From assembly GCA_018806915.1 (NCBI GenBank), contig JAGKQI010000097.1, positions 620,001-684,000 of the forward strand: 64,000 nt of DNA, written 5' to 3'. A model generated the notes under the pieces. It worked only from the letters and a program-made list of their open reading frames with translations. It had not been told where the DNA came from and made no database searches. This stretch comes from Phytophthora colocasiae. Lineage: Eukaryota > Oomycota > Peronosporomycetes > Peronosporales > Peronosporaceae. Position numbers and translations under genes: made by a program. Positions 10,390 through 22,220 of this stretch are shown in pieces. Position 1 is the stretch's first letter. Every line of letters begins with the position of its first letter.

Positions 10390-10913
10390 CTACTTGTATC
10401 GTCGGTTCTCTTCATCATCTTCATCGACACTCTCCTCCTCGTCACTATCTTCGTCATCACTGTCCTCCTCCTCCTCCAAAAGCTCTTGTCCACGTTTCAA
10501 CGCTTCGGCTGCATCCTCCAACACCTCTTCAATCTCGACAATGACCTCCTTCACCAATGGTTCGGTATCATTCGGGAACACAGCGCGCATGTCACCTCTG
10601 TGGTCCACCAAGAACTTGTCAAAGTTCCATGTAGGAGCCACAGAAGAGCTGTATTTGTCCGCAATCCTCTTAAAGAATGGATGAGCGTCATTTCCTGACA
10701 CTGGCGTCTTGTTAGCAATAGCGAACGTCACTCCAAAGTCCGCATATCGCTTCAAAACCTCATCAGAATCTCCTGGTTCTTGGCCTGCGAAGTCATTAGA
10801 GGGTACTGCGATCACTATAAGACCCTGTTCACTGTACTTCTTATGTAGCGTCTGCAGCTGCTTCAATTGTCCTGCGTGCGTGCATTTTGACGCTGTATTC
10901 ACCACTAAAACCG
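10390..10913 (-). pseudogene. Glutathione peroxidase copy B, 3' part (split by the E1 retrotransposon)
   Basis: The minus strand encodes GPx from the KCTHAGQ peroxidatic Cys region through PSNDFAGQEPG and the APTWNFDKFLVD motif to the acidic tail (KRGQELL... RRYK). It is interrupted at 10,913 by the LTR of E1; the 5' part resumes at 37,063-37,310. The duplicated ACCG (10,910-10,913 and 37,063-37,066) marks the insertion. Read without the 26-kb insert the frame would match copy C, so the interruption is the main lesion. Confidence 0.88.
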
Positions 10914-11702
10914 TGTAAGGGATCCTCGATGCAGGACGGATTCGAACGGCTGGGCGCTATGACGGACGAGACGTGTAGCGAGGAAGTGGCCTCGGGAGAC
11001 GGGCAGTCGGCCAGGTGGCTTGAAGTACCTCGGTCGCAGTTTGATACCTCCCGTGGGTTGATAGTGCGAAGCCCAGGAGCGAACACGTGGCGAGCTTTTG
11101 GCGGGTTGGACGGAGATTCCGACGAGGTCTCACTTTAGTTTTGGACGGAGACCACACGGAGGTCTCACTTCTCTTTTGACCTTGGACGAGTGAAAGGCAG
11201 CAGAGGCTGTTGGACGGACGGACGGACGGACGAAGCGGACGGCTGAAGGCTACGACTGAACGGCGAGACTGACGCGGCGGACTAGGCTCAGGCGAGGCTG
11301 TGTGTGGAGGTGGCGTGCTCACTCGTTGTCGGACGGGTAGCAGGAAGCTGGGTTGACTCACAGTCGTTGGACGTGAAGGGGCGTGCTACTTCATAGTCGT
11401 TGGACGTGGAGAAGCGTGAAGCTCACTGTTGTTGTACAGTTCAAGCAGCTTAGTATCTCAGCACGAAGTCGTTCGACCTGCAGGTAGTGTCATCGTACAG
11501 TCCCGGGAAGTAGTAGTTGTAGGACGGACGAGCGTAGATAATAATAAATAGGGACGCTCACTAGCAAGTGGCGTACCGGCGCGGTGAACCGAGCCATCGA
11601 ATGTTGGACGGACGTGGAAAGAGGACCCAGGCGAGAAAACGTAAGCGAAGCACGGACAACTATATTACCCGCCGGCACGCAGGTGATAGTAGACGTGTTA
11701 CA
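10914..11702 (+). repeat. E1 5' LTR
   Basis: 789 bp, TGTAAGGG...GTGTTACA. It includes a (GGAC)n microsatellite near 11,212-11,242 and many GGACG words. It matches the split 3' LTR. Confidence 0.93.
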
Positions 11703-11716
11703 TGGTGGTCATACAG
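11703..11716 (+). promoter_or_regulatory. Candidate primer-binding site of E1
   Basis: TGGTGGTCATACAG starts directly after the LTR; the initial TGG complements a tRNA CCA end. I cannot name the tRNA. Confidence 0.4.
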
Positions 11717-11755
11717 GGGCCTCTTTCCAGACAACGAAAACCCCGAAGAACGAGA

Positions 11756-14146
11756 ATGAGCGAGACAATGGAGATGGCAAGAACAAAGAGTCGAACCAAG
11801 ACACGAACGGTTATGTTATCACCACGAGGGACATCCGGACGAGCGGAACGAAACTCACACGAGGCGCTATTAGACGATGACGAACAGTTTGCTGGCGGTC
11901 CAAGTGAAGGCGATCCTGATTCGGACAACACGGTATTGCTTGAGGAGAAACGGGCACCGACAGTAAGCGAACTGTCAGCGTCTCCAGTACGGACGAGAAG
12001 TCAAACACGACGCAGCCCTCCAGTAGCAGACCCGGACGACGCATCAGTAGCTGTTGACAGGCCCGTGGAAACTCCGGAGACCAAGAGAGCCTCACGGACG
12101 GTAAAGGCAGCGAAGGCAACGCGTGGCCGCGCTACCGGTCAGCCTAAACGGAAGCAGATAACACGGCGTACGGACGACGGCGGCTCGGCGCAGATGGTGG
12201 CTCCAAGAACAACATCACGGGAGTCGGCCACAGCAATAGACACACACGCATCAGGAGTATCGTCGCAGGCAGTAGGAGAACCATCAGAAGGCACGGCGGG
12301 AGATCTGGAGCCTCAGGGAGCCACTCCGGAGAACCTGGAAGAAGTGATCCGGCGGCTGCAAGTGGAGATAGCGCAGCTACGAAGTCATTCCGACCGAGGA
12401 GGCATCCACCAACCACAAGTGCGACGGGACGAGGGATCCACACCACGGGACCATCCAGAAAGACCACGACGCGCGGCTTCGGCGCGGCGAGCCAGAAGTG
12501 CGAGACGACACGAAGAACGGAGACCAAGGAGCCACGCAAGGTCGGAACGAGCACGAAGTCATCAGCGATCGCGATCTCAACGGCGTGAGCAAGCAGCACC
12601 TGGAGGAGGTAACGACCCATCCTCTGGAGACGACAGCAGTTCGGACGAGTCATGGCGTGGAAGTGACCGCGGACGTTACCCTCCCAGTGATGAATCGAGC
12701 AGTGCTTCCAGTAGCGAGTTGAGCGTTGAGTCAACCGGCAGCAGCGACGAATCGGACGACGGTCGACGACGAGTACGACGAGCAAGCACGGAACGGCGTG
12801 GACGTAGGCGTCGAGTTGGTCGGGAACGGCATGAGCAAGCCAGGCGACGTGGACGGCACCAGCAACAGGAACGAAGAGAACATCGACGAGAACGGCGAGA
12901 CCGGAGACCTTCACGAAGGAGCGTCAAGGAATTGGAACTGCCGTCCTTCAAACCAGAAGTCGGAGTATCTGCGTCGACATGGGTGGATCGCGTAGATTTG
13001 GCGCTTCAGGGAGCAAAAGAGTCCGGGCGAGGTGAATGGAGTGACCATGCGTTATATTTCATTCTCGGCAACAAACTCATGGATAACGCTGCACGATGGT
13101 GGGTGAATTACGACAGACGGCTGCGACCTGAAGACCGGACATGGACGAATTTGAAGGAAGGTCTGCTACAGCGATATGGGCCACCAGTGAACCTCGACGA
13201 AGCAGAATGGCGAGTGAATTCACGGAAGATGTTCCACGGAGAGTCATATGCTGACTTCGCAGCGGGCTTGAGAGAAGCAGCCGAGAGAAACGACGTGGAA
13301 GAGAGGGTGTTCTTGGCGCAGTTTTACCGAGAAATTGATCGAGTGACGCGGCAGTTGGTGAAGCAGCCACCCGTGCCCAAGACCTTGGAACAAGCGGTAC
13401 GGAAGGCGAGAGACTTGAACGACCCGTTGGAGACTGTGGCGCCACGGATGCAGCAACTTGGCCAGACGTATATGAACGGACCGGCGGCGGTACCAATTCA
13501 AGTGACGGGTGCGAATCAAGCGACCATGGTGGTGCCTGGAATTGGAGGGATTAAGCTCCCTGCGGCTGAAGAGAATATGGCAAGTGCGGCGACGGCTGAA
13601 GTGGATCCGGATGGCTTCACGCTCTACACCAACCCTGTCGGAGTATGGAACAAGTTTACTGGAATGTATGAAGAGCCAGTTGGGCGGTACTGGAATCGGA
13701 GGTACTGGGCGAAAAGGAAGCAAGAGCGTAAACGGACGACGGCACCTGCGAAGAAGGATCCGCAGAAGAGGACGAAGAAGCCCAAGGTACGACGCGAAGA
13801 ATCCAGCGAGGACGAAACTGCGCCCAAACGGAAGGTGAAGAGCACTGCTCCTGTGTTGCAGGTGACGACGGATAGACAATCGGGTGGTGGATCGACCGGA
13901 CGAGACACACGAGCACATGGGCACGGGACGAAGACGAATGAGGCAGAGAGCGGTTGCAGCAACTGTGGGAACAAAGGTCATCACATCCGACAGTGCCCGA
14001 ACGGCATCAAGTGCTACGCGTGCCAGAAGTTTGGACACTTCGCCAGAGAATGCCCTGACACCGAAGCAAGGACGCGAAATGACGCCTACATGAAGCAACG
14101 CGGAGAACGGAGTAACGCGACCTCGGGAAACGAGCACCGGGCGTAG
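11756..14146 (+). CDS. E1 gag polyprotein
   Basis: An open frame of about 796 residues from the ATG at 11,756 (MSETMEMART). The N-terminal third is Arg/Ser-rich and disordered, with RS-type repeats near 12,500-12,900. The middle (about 12,930-13,420) is a retrotransposon gag fold with WVDRVDLAL, ARWWVNYDRR and FLAQFYREID. Two CCHC zinc knuckles follow at about 13,957-14,052 (CSNCGNKGHHIRQC and CYACQKFGHFAREC), the nucleic-acid-binding nucleocapsid part. An in-frame ATG at the LTR edge (11,702) exists but would cover the primer site, so I prefer 11,756. It stops at 14,146, with pol in a different frame beginning at once, which suggests frameshift expression of pol. Confidence 0.85.
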   Translation: MSETMEMARTKSRTKTRTVMLSPRGTSGRAERNSHEALLDDDEQFAGGPSEGDPDSDNTVLLEEKRAPTVSELSASPVRTRSQTRRSPPVADPDDASVAVDRPVETPETKRASRTVKAAKATRGRATGQPKRKQITRRTDDGGSAQMVAPRTTSRESATAIDTHASGVSSQAVGEPSEGTAGDLEPQGATPENLEEVIRRLQVEIAQLRSHSDRGGIHQPQVRRDEGSTPRDHPERPRRAASARRARSARRHEERRPRSHARSERARSHQRSRSQRREQAAPGGGNDPSSGDDSSSDESWRGSDRGRYPPSDESSSASSSELSVESTGSSDESDDGRRRVRRASTERRGRRRRVGRERHEQARRRGRHQQQERREHRRERRDRRPSRRSVKELELPSFKPEVGVSASTWVDRVDLALQGAKESGRGEWSDHALYFILGNKLMDNAARWWVNYDRRLRPEDRTWTNLKEGLLQRYGPPVNLDEAEWRVNSRKMFHGESYADFAAGLREAAERNDVEERVFLAQFYREIDRVTRQLVKQPPVPKTLEQAVRKARDLNDPLETVAPRMQQLGQTYMNGPAAVPIQVTGANQATMVVPGIGGIKLPAAEENMASAATAEVDPDGFTLYTNPVGVWNKFTGMYEEPVGRYWNRRYWAKRKQERKRTTAPAKKDPQKRTKKPKVRREESSEDETAPKRKVKSTAPVLQVTTDRQSGGGSTGRDTRAHGHGTKTNEAESGCSNCGNKGHHIRQCPNGIKCYACQKFGHFARECPDTEARTRNDAYMKQRGERSNATSGNEHRA

Positions 14147-14148
14147 GA

Positions 14149-17100
14149 GTGGGACTGCGGCGTCCGGGGAATGTACGAGATCCCCAACACGATGGAGAAA
14201 CGACGGACGTCGGACGAATGGAGACAGACGCGGGTGGAGAGGGAAACCTGGCGCACGCGGAGGACGAGATGGACGAGGCGAGAAAGCGGATGAATGAGGA
14301 CGTGAGCGAGTATGACGAGGAGCGTTCCGACTTGTACTTGGCCACGGTGAGACCAGCGATGGCCGCGGCGAGATATGTGCGAGCCACTGCGAAAGTGACG
14401 AAGGATGAAGATGGTGCCGACGAGTTCCCAACTGGAGAAGGCGCAGCAGTAACCATCGCACTGCGAGGTGACGAAGGCAAGACTGGAGAAGGCGCACGAC
14501 GAATGAACGTCACAGGCGACACGGCAGCGGCGACGACAAAAGACGTGGGCTCCGAGAGCACAGTGATAGCGACGGCGGGCACAAACAACGCTGGGAGTGC
14601 ACAGTCGATGTTGGCCGAGAGTACGGATGCTGCCGGGGGCGGAGAACCAGTGGCGAGTAGTACCGAACCCACGGTGACCAACGCGAAAGAAGCGGCGAAG
14701 CAAGCACGGCTGCTCAGGCGACACGCACGGAAGAAAGCGAAACGGCGGAAGGCGATTCAGCGGTTGGCCGAGAAGCGACGACGGCGGCAAGAAGTGCAAG
14801 AGGAAGTTGCGCGTTGTAGCGAAGCGCGTCGACGGGAACGAACGGCTGCAGCACAAGATGCACTACGAGTGATACAACGAACGCGAAAAACACGGACGGT
14901 GGATCCAACGAGGACAGCGCACGTGAACTTGGTGAAACATAGTGCTGAGTCGGGCGAGGAGCAGAAGAACGAGGATAATGTGGAAGAGCATATCTGCGCG
15001 GGCGACGGATTACCGACAACGAACGTGACGGTGAGTGGTGTACGTCGACAAGTAAAGCTGGACAGTGGAGCCCGGTATACTATCGCTGGAACGGACTGGA
15101 TGCAATACGGCGACAGGGTGGACGGAGTAGCCCCAGTGGATTACGTAGAAGGTGTCGGAGGCTTTCTTCTCGACGTGGTGGGCGTATGGCGGTTCCGACT
15201 GCACACGGAGTTCAATGAGATCATCACGGTGGACGCTTGCATCGTGGACGGGTGCACGGACGAGTTCCTTTTGGGCGTTGACTTTATGCGAGAGCACGGA
15301 GCGACTATGGACTTCGACAAGAACGAGATTCGCTACGCGGTGGACGGTCGTAAGGTGACGATCCCCTTTCGAACGTATGACGACGGAGGAAACGCACGAG
15401 TGGCGGCAGTACGGTTGGCGCGACGGCATATGTTGGACGGAAACGCGGTGACACCAATATCCGTGGCGGTGGCAGCGGCGGACGGCGAGCAAGGCGTGTT
15501 TCTTCCCACGAAAGCGGCAGGAGCAGTGATGCTAGCAGCGACAGTAACGAAGGTGCAGAATGGACGTGCGTGGGTACCAGCGATAAACTCAAGTAATGAA
15601 AAAGTTTGTCTACCTTCGAAGCGAGAGCTCGGCGTATGGGTGCCTATCGATAAGGACATGTCGGTGCTTGAGATAGACGGAGCACTACAGAGAGATCGCG
15701 TACTCTCATGGGTGAATGAATTGGGCGATACAGAAACGCCTCTGGATGACGAAAGCTCGGTGAACATTGGCGTAGACGACAAAGATGGTCGAGAGATGAT
15801 CTTGAAACTACTACGGGCGTACAGAACGTTGACGAAGGACACGGGTGATTGCCCACCGGCAACGGCTTTGGACGTGGAACACCACATCGATACGGGGGAA
15901 ACACGACCAATTATGTTGAAACGAAGACGGCAAGCACAAACGGAGGATGCAATTATCGAAGAGAACGTGACCAAGATGTTACAAGCTGGTGTGATTGAGG
16001 AAGGCAACGGAGCATGGGGCTTCCCGGTCGTATTGGTTAGAAAGAAGGACGGCGAAGTGCGGTTTTGCGTGGACTATCGGGCTTTGAACAAGGTTACCCG
16101 AAAGGATGTGTAGGATAGATGAAACTCTGGAAGCGTTGGGGGGTGCGTTACTGTTCACGACATTAGATCTCAAAGCGGGATATTGGCAAATTTTGGTAGC
16201 AGCGGCAGATCGGGAGAAGACAGCGTTTACGTCGAAACAAGGGCTGTTTCAGTTTGTGCGGATGCCATTTGGCCTGACAAACGCCCCTTCTACTTTTCAA
16301 CGGATGATGAACCACGTGTTACGCGGATTGACATGGGCGAATTGCTTGGTGTATCTGGACGACATTGTGGTATACACTAGAGGAGGTATTGAGCGTCACG
16401 TGATTGAGTTGGAGTGCGTATTGGAGCGGTTGGCGGCTGCAGGGTTAACCCTGAAGCTGAAAAAGTGTGTGTTCGCAGCCACTTCGATGGAGTACTTGGG
16501 ACATCGGTTGAGTGCGGACGGAGTGCAACCTCTAGAGCGTTTGGTGACGGCGGTGCGAGAGTTTCCAAGGCCGAAGGACGTGAAGGAAGCGAAGCGCTTC
16601 GTGCATTTGGCGGGTTACTACAGGAGGTTTGTGCCGAATTTTGGATCGCTGTTGGCGCCAGTGACCAAGTTGTTGCGTAAGAGTGTAGCATGGGAGTGGG
16701 GAGACGCGCAGGAAGAGGCCGTTGAAACGGTCAAGAAGATCCTGACGACGAAGCCAGTCTTGCGGTATCCTAATTTTCAGTTGCCATTTCGAGTGGAAAC
16801 GGACGCTAGTACGGTTGGTTTGGGCGCGTGTTTGCTACAAGACGACGGACGTGGGTGGCAACCCATTGCATATGCGAGTAAGGTCAACAGCCCTACGGAA
16901 AGTAAATACGGAATCACGGAGTTGGAGTGTTACGCAGTGGTTTGGGCGATCAAGCTATTTAGACCCTATTTATACGGACGAAGGATCACCATTGTGACGG
17001 ATCATGCAGCGTTAAAGTGGTTGATGACGAGCTCCGAGTTGACGGGCAAGTTGCATCGCTGGGCTTTAACCTTACAGGAGTTCGACTTTGACGTGGTGTA

Positions 17101-19580
17101 TAGGCCTGGTAGTACAAATGTAGTGGCCGACGCACTGTCTAGAGCTCCAGTGGCGGCGAAGGTATTGGCGGCGGTCGGGCGACGACGAAAATCAAGGCAA
17201 AGAGCGGCGCGGCGGCTAGCTGCGATGGATGAGAGTGCGGGGGAGATCGCTCCTGCGACGGCGACCACGGCGGCGACTACGGGTACCGGCACTAAGGGCG
17301 ATGAGCAGCCAGGTACAGGAACGGCGGGTGCACCAAGTGGCGGCGGACGGCAGCAGTCTTCTGGCGGTAAGGTGACGGAAAACACGAAGGCTCTGGGCGA
17401 TAACACGGCGGTAAGCGCGAACGACAAGCAGACGGGGAATCGACCACAAACACGGGCGGTAAGACGGCGCGCGATGGAAATACAGCGAGCGGAGGAACTA
17501 CGGCAATTGGAAGTGGAGTTGCGGGCAGTGACACCAGCCCCTGGTGACACGGTGAGTGCTGACACTGAACGTGCGGACGCAAGAACGGAGTCGGAACAGA
17601 CAAACTCTCGGAACGGCAGGACTTCGGCCACGAGGCAGACGTGTGAGGACGGACGGGCGGCTGAACGAGACGTGGAGAACGTGATACCACGTACATGCGC
17701 ATCTGATGATATGGCGAAGCGGCCAACGACACGGACAAGGCGAGAACCGGGGACGACGACGGAACCAACGACGAAGAAACGGACGGTGGTTAGGCGACAA
17801 CCGACTCGCACGGAGAAGGAACGACAGACAAAGGAGCAGATTCCTCCTTTACGGCCCCGGTATGACGACGGCGAGACAGCGAGCGAAGAACGAGTCGGTA
17901 GCAGTGCACCAGAGACGGTGGTTGTGAGAGACGCAGCTGTGCGAGGACGAGAAGAGCATCGAGCGACGGAGCCGACGCTACAACTAACGGACGACGAGAT
18001 CGTGGCTGCACAGGACAAGAGTCAGCTGGTCCAGAAGCTGTTGAACGCGGGCAGACATCGAGGAATGCGAGTGACGAAGCGGAACGGATTGGTATTGATC
18101 GGCACGGCAGCAGGAGAACGAGTAATTCTACCTCCAAAGCTATGGGCGGTTGTATTCAAGGAATGTCACGATTCAGTGTGGGCTGGGCATTTACGGGCTC
18201 CCCATACCTATGGAAGAATTGCACAGATCTATTGGTGGCCGAATTTGCAAAGAGAAGTTAAACAATGGGTGCGCGGATGTCAAGAGTGCGGTAGTAGGAA
18301 GGCAAGGCCGAAGGAGGTCATTCCTCCATTACGAAGTCTGAAAGGAGGCGATGTATGTGATCGGTGGGCGTTGGATGTGGCAGGGCCACTACCTACGAGC
18401 GACGGCGGACAGCGGTATGTGATAGCAGCTCTCGAGTACGTTACGAGATACGCAGTAGCGACGACGGTGGAGAGACACACAGCAGAGAAGGTGGCAGAGT
18501 TTCTGATGCGCAATGTGGTGTTAAGATTCGGTGCATTTCGAGAACTTCTTACGGACGGAGCCCCTGAATTGACCGGGAAGGCTATTGATCAACTAATGGT
18601 GATGTTACAGGCGGAGCAGACTACACCTGTACCTTATCGACCACAAATGATTGGGCTGGTTGAGCGTTTTCATCGGACGTGGAAGGATTGCGTGTCGATC
18701 TACATGAACAGCGACTTACAGCATGACTGGGATACATGGGTGGACTTTGCAGTATATGCGTACAACTCTGGACGACATTCAACGGTGCAGTTGTCTCCAA
18801 ACGAACTAATGATGGGACGGCGGCTTCGTTCACCGAACGAATTAGAGAGGAACGAGTGTTACGGAGGCTGGTGAGCTGACGAGTTATCACAAGCGATTAT
18901 TGGCATCCATGGAATCTAGCTACAAGTGTGCACAAGAAGCGAGAGAACGAGAACAAGCGCGACAGGCGAAGTATTATAACCGCAACGTACGAGCACGGAG
19001 AGAGTTCCGAGTTGGCGATCGAGTGTGGATGTACAGGCCACCACGGGGAGCAAAGGCATCAAAGTTTGTTCACGTGTGGGTTGGACCGATGAAGATCATC
19101 GAGCCTGCGGGTTACGACAACTTTCTGTTAAAGCGTGAGGACCAGGACGGAGACGGCGAATTGATTGTGGCGCATGTTTCGTTTTTAGTGACGTATTTTT
19201 ATCCTGCCGAGTTATTAGCGAAGACGGCGGCAGACATTGACGAGCAGTTAGCGTACGAGGATGAGCGTAAGTCACGGACGAGCAGCACGACGGCAAGAGC
19301 GACTGCTAGCTCAGCGACGAAGACAGTTGGCGCGACCAAGGCGATTAGCGGTGCAAAGCGAAATCGAACGGCAATGGGCGGTGAGGACGAGCGAGACGAA
19401 TCGGACGTTGTCTTGGTGGAAGTTCGACGAAGGCGGCGAAGAAATAAGGCAGGGCACTACGTACTCGAGTACCAACTCAAGCCTGCGAGCGATGGACACG
19501 ACGATGGAGGCCGATGGGTATCTGTTGAACAATACGAACGACTATTCGATAGCGTCAGGATCGTGGAAGACCCTGAGTGA
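14149..19580 (+). pseudogene. E1 pol polyprotein (two frame breaks)
   Basis: First open part 14,149-16,113: a charged linker, aspartic protease (LDSGAR near 15,058) and the start of RT (VDYRALNKV). An apparent deletion of about 10 bases at 16,110 breaks the frame. The second part, 16,106-18,874, has RT with YLDD (~16,349), RNase H (ETDAS, 16,798), a low-complexity Thr/Arg linker (17,150-17,960), integrase zinc finger (H..H..C..C, 18,170-18,295) and the DDE core (LDVAG, LTDGAPE, LVERFHR). A 1-base break near 18,872 is followed by 18,885-19,580, with an integrase C-terminal GDRVWMY motif. No chromodomain. RT/integrase order is Ty3/gypsy. The two breaks make this copy defective unless they are assembly errors. 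Confidence 0.88.
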
Positions 19581-19590
19581 GGAGAAGGCG
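19576..19590 (+). promoter_or_regulatory. Polypurine tract of E1
   Basis: AGTGAGGAGAAGGCG, purine-rich, abuts the 3' LTR at 19,591. Confidence 0.55.
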
Positions 19591-20114
19591 TGTAAGGGAT
19601 CCTCGATGAAGGACGGATCCGAACGGATGGGCGCTATGACGGACGAGACGTGTAGCGAGGAAGTGGCCTCGGGAGACGGGCAGTCGGCCAGGTGGCTTGA
19701 AGTACCTCGGTCGCAGTTGGATACCTCCCGTGGGTTGATAGTGCGAAGCCCAGGAGCGAACACGTGGCGAGCTTTTGGCGGGTTGGACGGAGATTCCGAC
19801 GAGGTCTCACTTTAGTTTTGGACGGAGACCACACGGAGGTCTCACTTCTCTTTTGACCTTGGACGAGTGAAAGGCAGCAGAGGCTGTTGGACGGACGGAC
19901 GGACGGACGAAGCGGACGGCTGAAGGCTACGACTGAACGGCGAGACTGACGCGGCGGACTAGGCTCAGGCGAGGCTGTGTGTGGAGGTGGCGTGCTCACT
20001 CGTTGTTGGACGGGTAGCAGGAAGCTGGGTTGACTCACAGTCGTTGGACGTGAAGGGGCGTGCTACTTCATAGTCGTTGGACGTGGAGAAGCGTGAAGCT
20101 CACTGTTGTTGTAC
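19591..20114 (+). repeat. E1 3' LTR, first part
   Basis: The first 524 bp of the 3' LTR, cut at 20,114 by E2; the target copy TGTAC ends here. It continues at 36,798. Confidence 0.93.
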
Positions 20115-20574
20115 TGTAATAGGTCTACCTAGACCTATTAGATTGCGTACACGTGCGCTTACGTGTATGAGGAAGCGTGCAATTAGAATAGACTTAATTT
20201 AAGTATACTTATTTAAATAAGTATAATTAAATCAAATATAACTAATTTAAACTGCAAAATACCGTAAAATGAGAACTGTTATTGAATTTGGCATAAGCCA
20301 ATTACGGACCTCCTAAAACTGTTTGTTATCTATTTCTAAAGGGTCTGCCAACGTGTGGTTGGCAGAAACTCTGCTCAGTGATTGGTAGAAATCCGTTACT
20401 TTCTACCAATAATATGCACAAATGCACACGAACCACCCAATAATGTGGTTCGCCCATGTATCCTTTGGTGTGTACAGCACACCAAGGTCTGAGGTCCATT
20501 TCCAACCTCTAACATTTATCCTAACTGTTAGAGTTACAAGTGGTACAACCACTTGTACGTGTAACCCCGTTACA
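20115..20574 (-). repeat. E2 3' LTR (left, complete)
   Basis: 460 bp. In element orientation it starts TGTAACGGGGTTACA and ends ...GGTCTATTACA. E3 LTRs share the first 15 bases, pointing to related elements. It contains its own small hairpins, e.g. AATAGGTCT/AGACCTATT near the left end. Confidence 0.92.
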
Positions 20575-20588
20575 CCATCCCCCCGTTA
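20575..20588 (-). promoter_or_regulatory. Polypurine tract of E2
   Basis: On the minus strand TAACGGGGGGATGG sits immediately before the 3' LTR, the place expected for plus-strand priming. Confidence 0.65.
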
Positions 20589-20675
20589 AGATTCGACGTA
20601 TCGGTCTCGATACGTCAATCAACAGAACTTGACAAGACCGTCAAGTTCCCAAGAGAAATCCGAGTTCATTTCGCA

Positions 20676-22220
20676 ATGGACTCGCCAACGCCCACGTCTC
20701 CGTCCGCTACTGCGGACGCGCAAGCCTCACCTGCTGCCTCTGTAGCAGGAACAACGGCCTCAGCAGTGCTCACTAGCACTGCTGCTTCCAGCGGTCCGAC
20801 AGAGAAGCTCTCTGTCACCAAGTACCATGCTCTCCATAAGGAGAAGCATGAGAAGAAGAAGAAGTCTTCTTCTCTAGCAGAGATTAAGAATCCTGCTGTC
20901 CCTCTCAAAGAACTCTTTGGAGAGGACTACGAAGACATCCTCGACTACGAGGAGGATGTCGAGGAGGGGGAGGTTGATGTCAAGGCTCCCGCTCCCGTGT
21001 CTTCGTCCGAAGACACGTCAGACCCACCCGTGGGATCTCGACGACCTCGTGATGAGGCCTCGGACGCTTCAAGCTCGAAGCGTCCGCGCAGTGATGATGA
21101 AGCGTCCCCCATGTCGAGGGCGCTCACTGCACCGCGCACTGATCCGCCAGTGCGCACACCATGGATGCCTACTGAGGCAGAAATCCATGACCGGTTCGGT
21201 GCTAGTTCACCACCGAACCCGATACTGTTGTACTCATGCAACAGTATCAACGACGACGACGTCGCCGCTAAGGTTGTCTTTGAGTCCGAGACTCAAAGAC
21301 GCGACTACTATATCGGGCTCTTCCACGAGCTCCGATACTATGCAGCGAAGAAGACTTCGCGCAAGAGCAAAGTGCCAGAGTGGCAGGCACTTTGTCAGTC
21401 GTGGAATGCCTTTGTTGATAACTTCAACAAAGACCCGAAGGCTTATCGCGAGCGCGTTGCTGCGGCTCGCGATCGCTACTACACTTACAATACGCGTGGT
21501 AAGTGTGAACGCCTCCATGATCAGTCCATGGAAGCGGGGATCCCATGTGCCGTTCCCTTTGGCACACCCTGTCCGTGTTGCCAACCTTTGGCAACACGTC
21601 TCACCGAAAGTGATCTCCTGGGGTACACGGTCGTCCGTGTACCCGATCACATCAAGGAGCTCCGTGGTCGTATTGTGCCACGCGAAGCTCCGAGTGCTGT
21701 GGCTGACCGCAGCACTCCTCGTGCAGGGTTTAACCCTGCAAGTTATGGTGGGCTTCGTACGCCCTCACCATTTCCGGAACGTCCTCCATCAGGACGTTCC
21801 GCGGCTCCCATGTATCTCGATGGGGAGGAAATCCTCTCCAACGAATACGAAAACGAACCCCTTGAGAGTTCGTTCTCTTATGAGCCACGATCCGCTCCAC
21901 AATCCAGCGGATCGCTCCACGCGCGTCGCGCAACGGCGGCGGAGGGGTGGAACACTCCTCCGCATGGTCAACGCTATGACCATGACGATCGTGCCCTGCA
22001 CGATCGAGTTGCTGCGCTGGAGCAGACACAGAGCGCTGAGATAGCTGCTCTGAAGCAGGAGGTTCGTGTCCTCCTTGCTGAGGTCTGTGAGGCAGCTCAG
22101 ACTGCCTCGAACCTCTCGTCCGGTCTTGGGACGAGAGTGAACCGGTTGATCGACCGTGTCGACGGTCTCGAGAAGGCCTTCCAGGCCTCTCGCACTCCTC
22201 AGTCGGACTACCAACCTTAG
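20676..22220 (+). CDS. E2 antisense ORF, unknown function
   Basis: A 514-residue open frame on the strand opposite gag-pol, starting 102 bp inside the 3' LTR and overlapping the last 491 bases of pol. N-terminus (1-60) is Ala/Ser/Thr-rich, then KEKHEKKKKS, an acidic stretch (DYEDILDYEEDVEEGEVD) and a basic SSSKRPRSDDE. The middle (about 165-330) is richer in aromatic residues (RDYYIGLFHELRYYA, WQALCQSWNAFV, PCPCCQ) and looks folded. The end (about 445-505) predicts a coiled coil (EQTQSAEIAALKQEV..., RVNRLIDRVDGLEKAF). I recognise no domain. E3 has an ORF of similar layout at the same antisense place. Some plant gypsy elements carry antisense ORFs; an equivalent role here is inference. It could also be a by-product of the palindromic composition. 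Confidence 0.55.
   Translation: MDSPTPTSPSATADAQASPAASVAGTTASAVLTSTAASSGPTEKLSVTKYHALHKEKHEKKKKSSSLAEIKNPAVPLKELFGEDYEDILDYEEDVEEGEVDVKAPAPVSSSEDTSDPPVGSRRPRDEASDASSSKRPRSDDEASPMSRALTAPRTDPPVRTPWMPTEAEIHDRFGASSPPNPILLYSCNSINDDDVAAKVVFESETQRRDYYIGLFHELRYYAAKKTSRKSKVPEWQALCQSWNAFVDNFNKDPKAYRERVAAARDRYYTYNTRGKCERLHDQSMEAGIPCAVPFGTPCPCCQPLATRLTESDLLGYTVVRVPDHIKELRGRIVPREAPSAVADRSTPRAGFNPASYGGLRTPSPFPERPPSGRSAAPMYLDGEEILSNEYENEPLESSFSYEPRSAPQSSGSLHARRATAAEGWNTPPHGQRYDHDDRALHDRVAALEQTQSAEIAALKQEVRVLLAEVCEAAQTASNLSSGLGTRVNRLIDRVDGLEKAFQASRTPQSDYQP

Noticed and set aside
12144..14681. Several long minus-strand ORFs (up to 417 codons) opposite E1 gag and pol
   Set aside because: Their Arg/Ser/Leu-rich content is what GGACG-rich sequence gives when read backward; no domain, and unlike E2/E3 they do not start near the 3' LTR.
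17002..18018. 338-codon minus-strand ORF opposite the E1 RT-integrase linker
   Set aside because: Low-complexity Ser/Val/Arg mirror of a Thr/Arg/Ala linker; no conserved motif.
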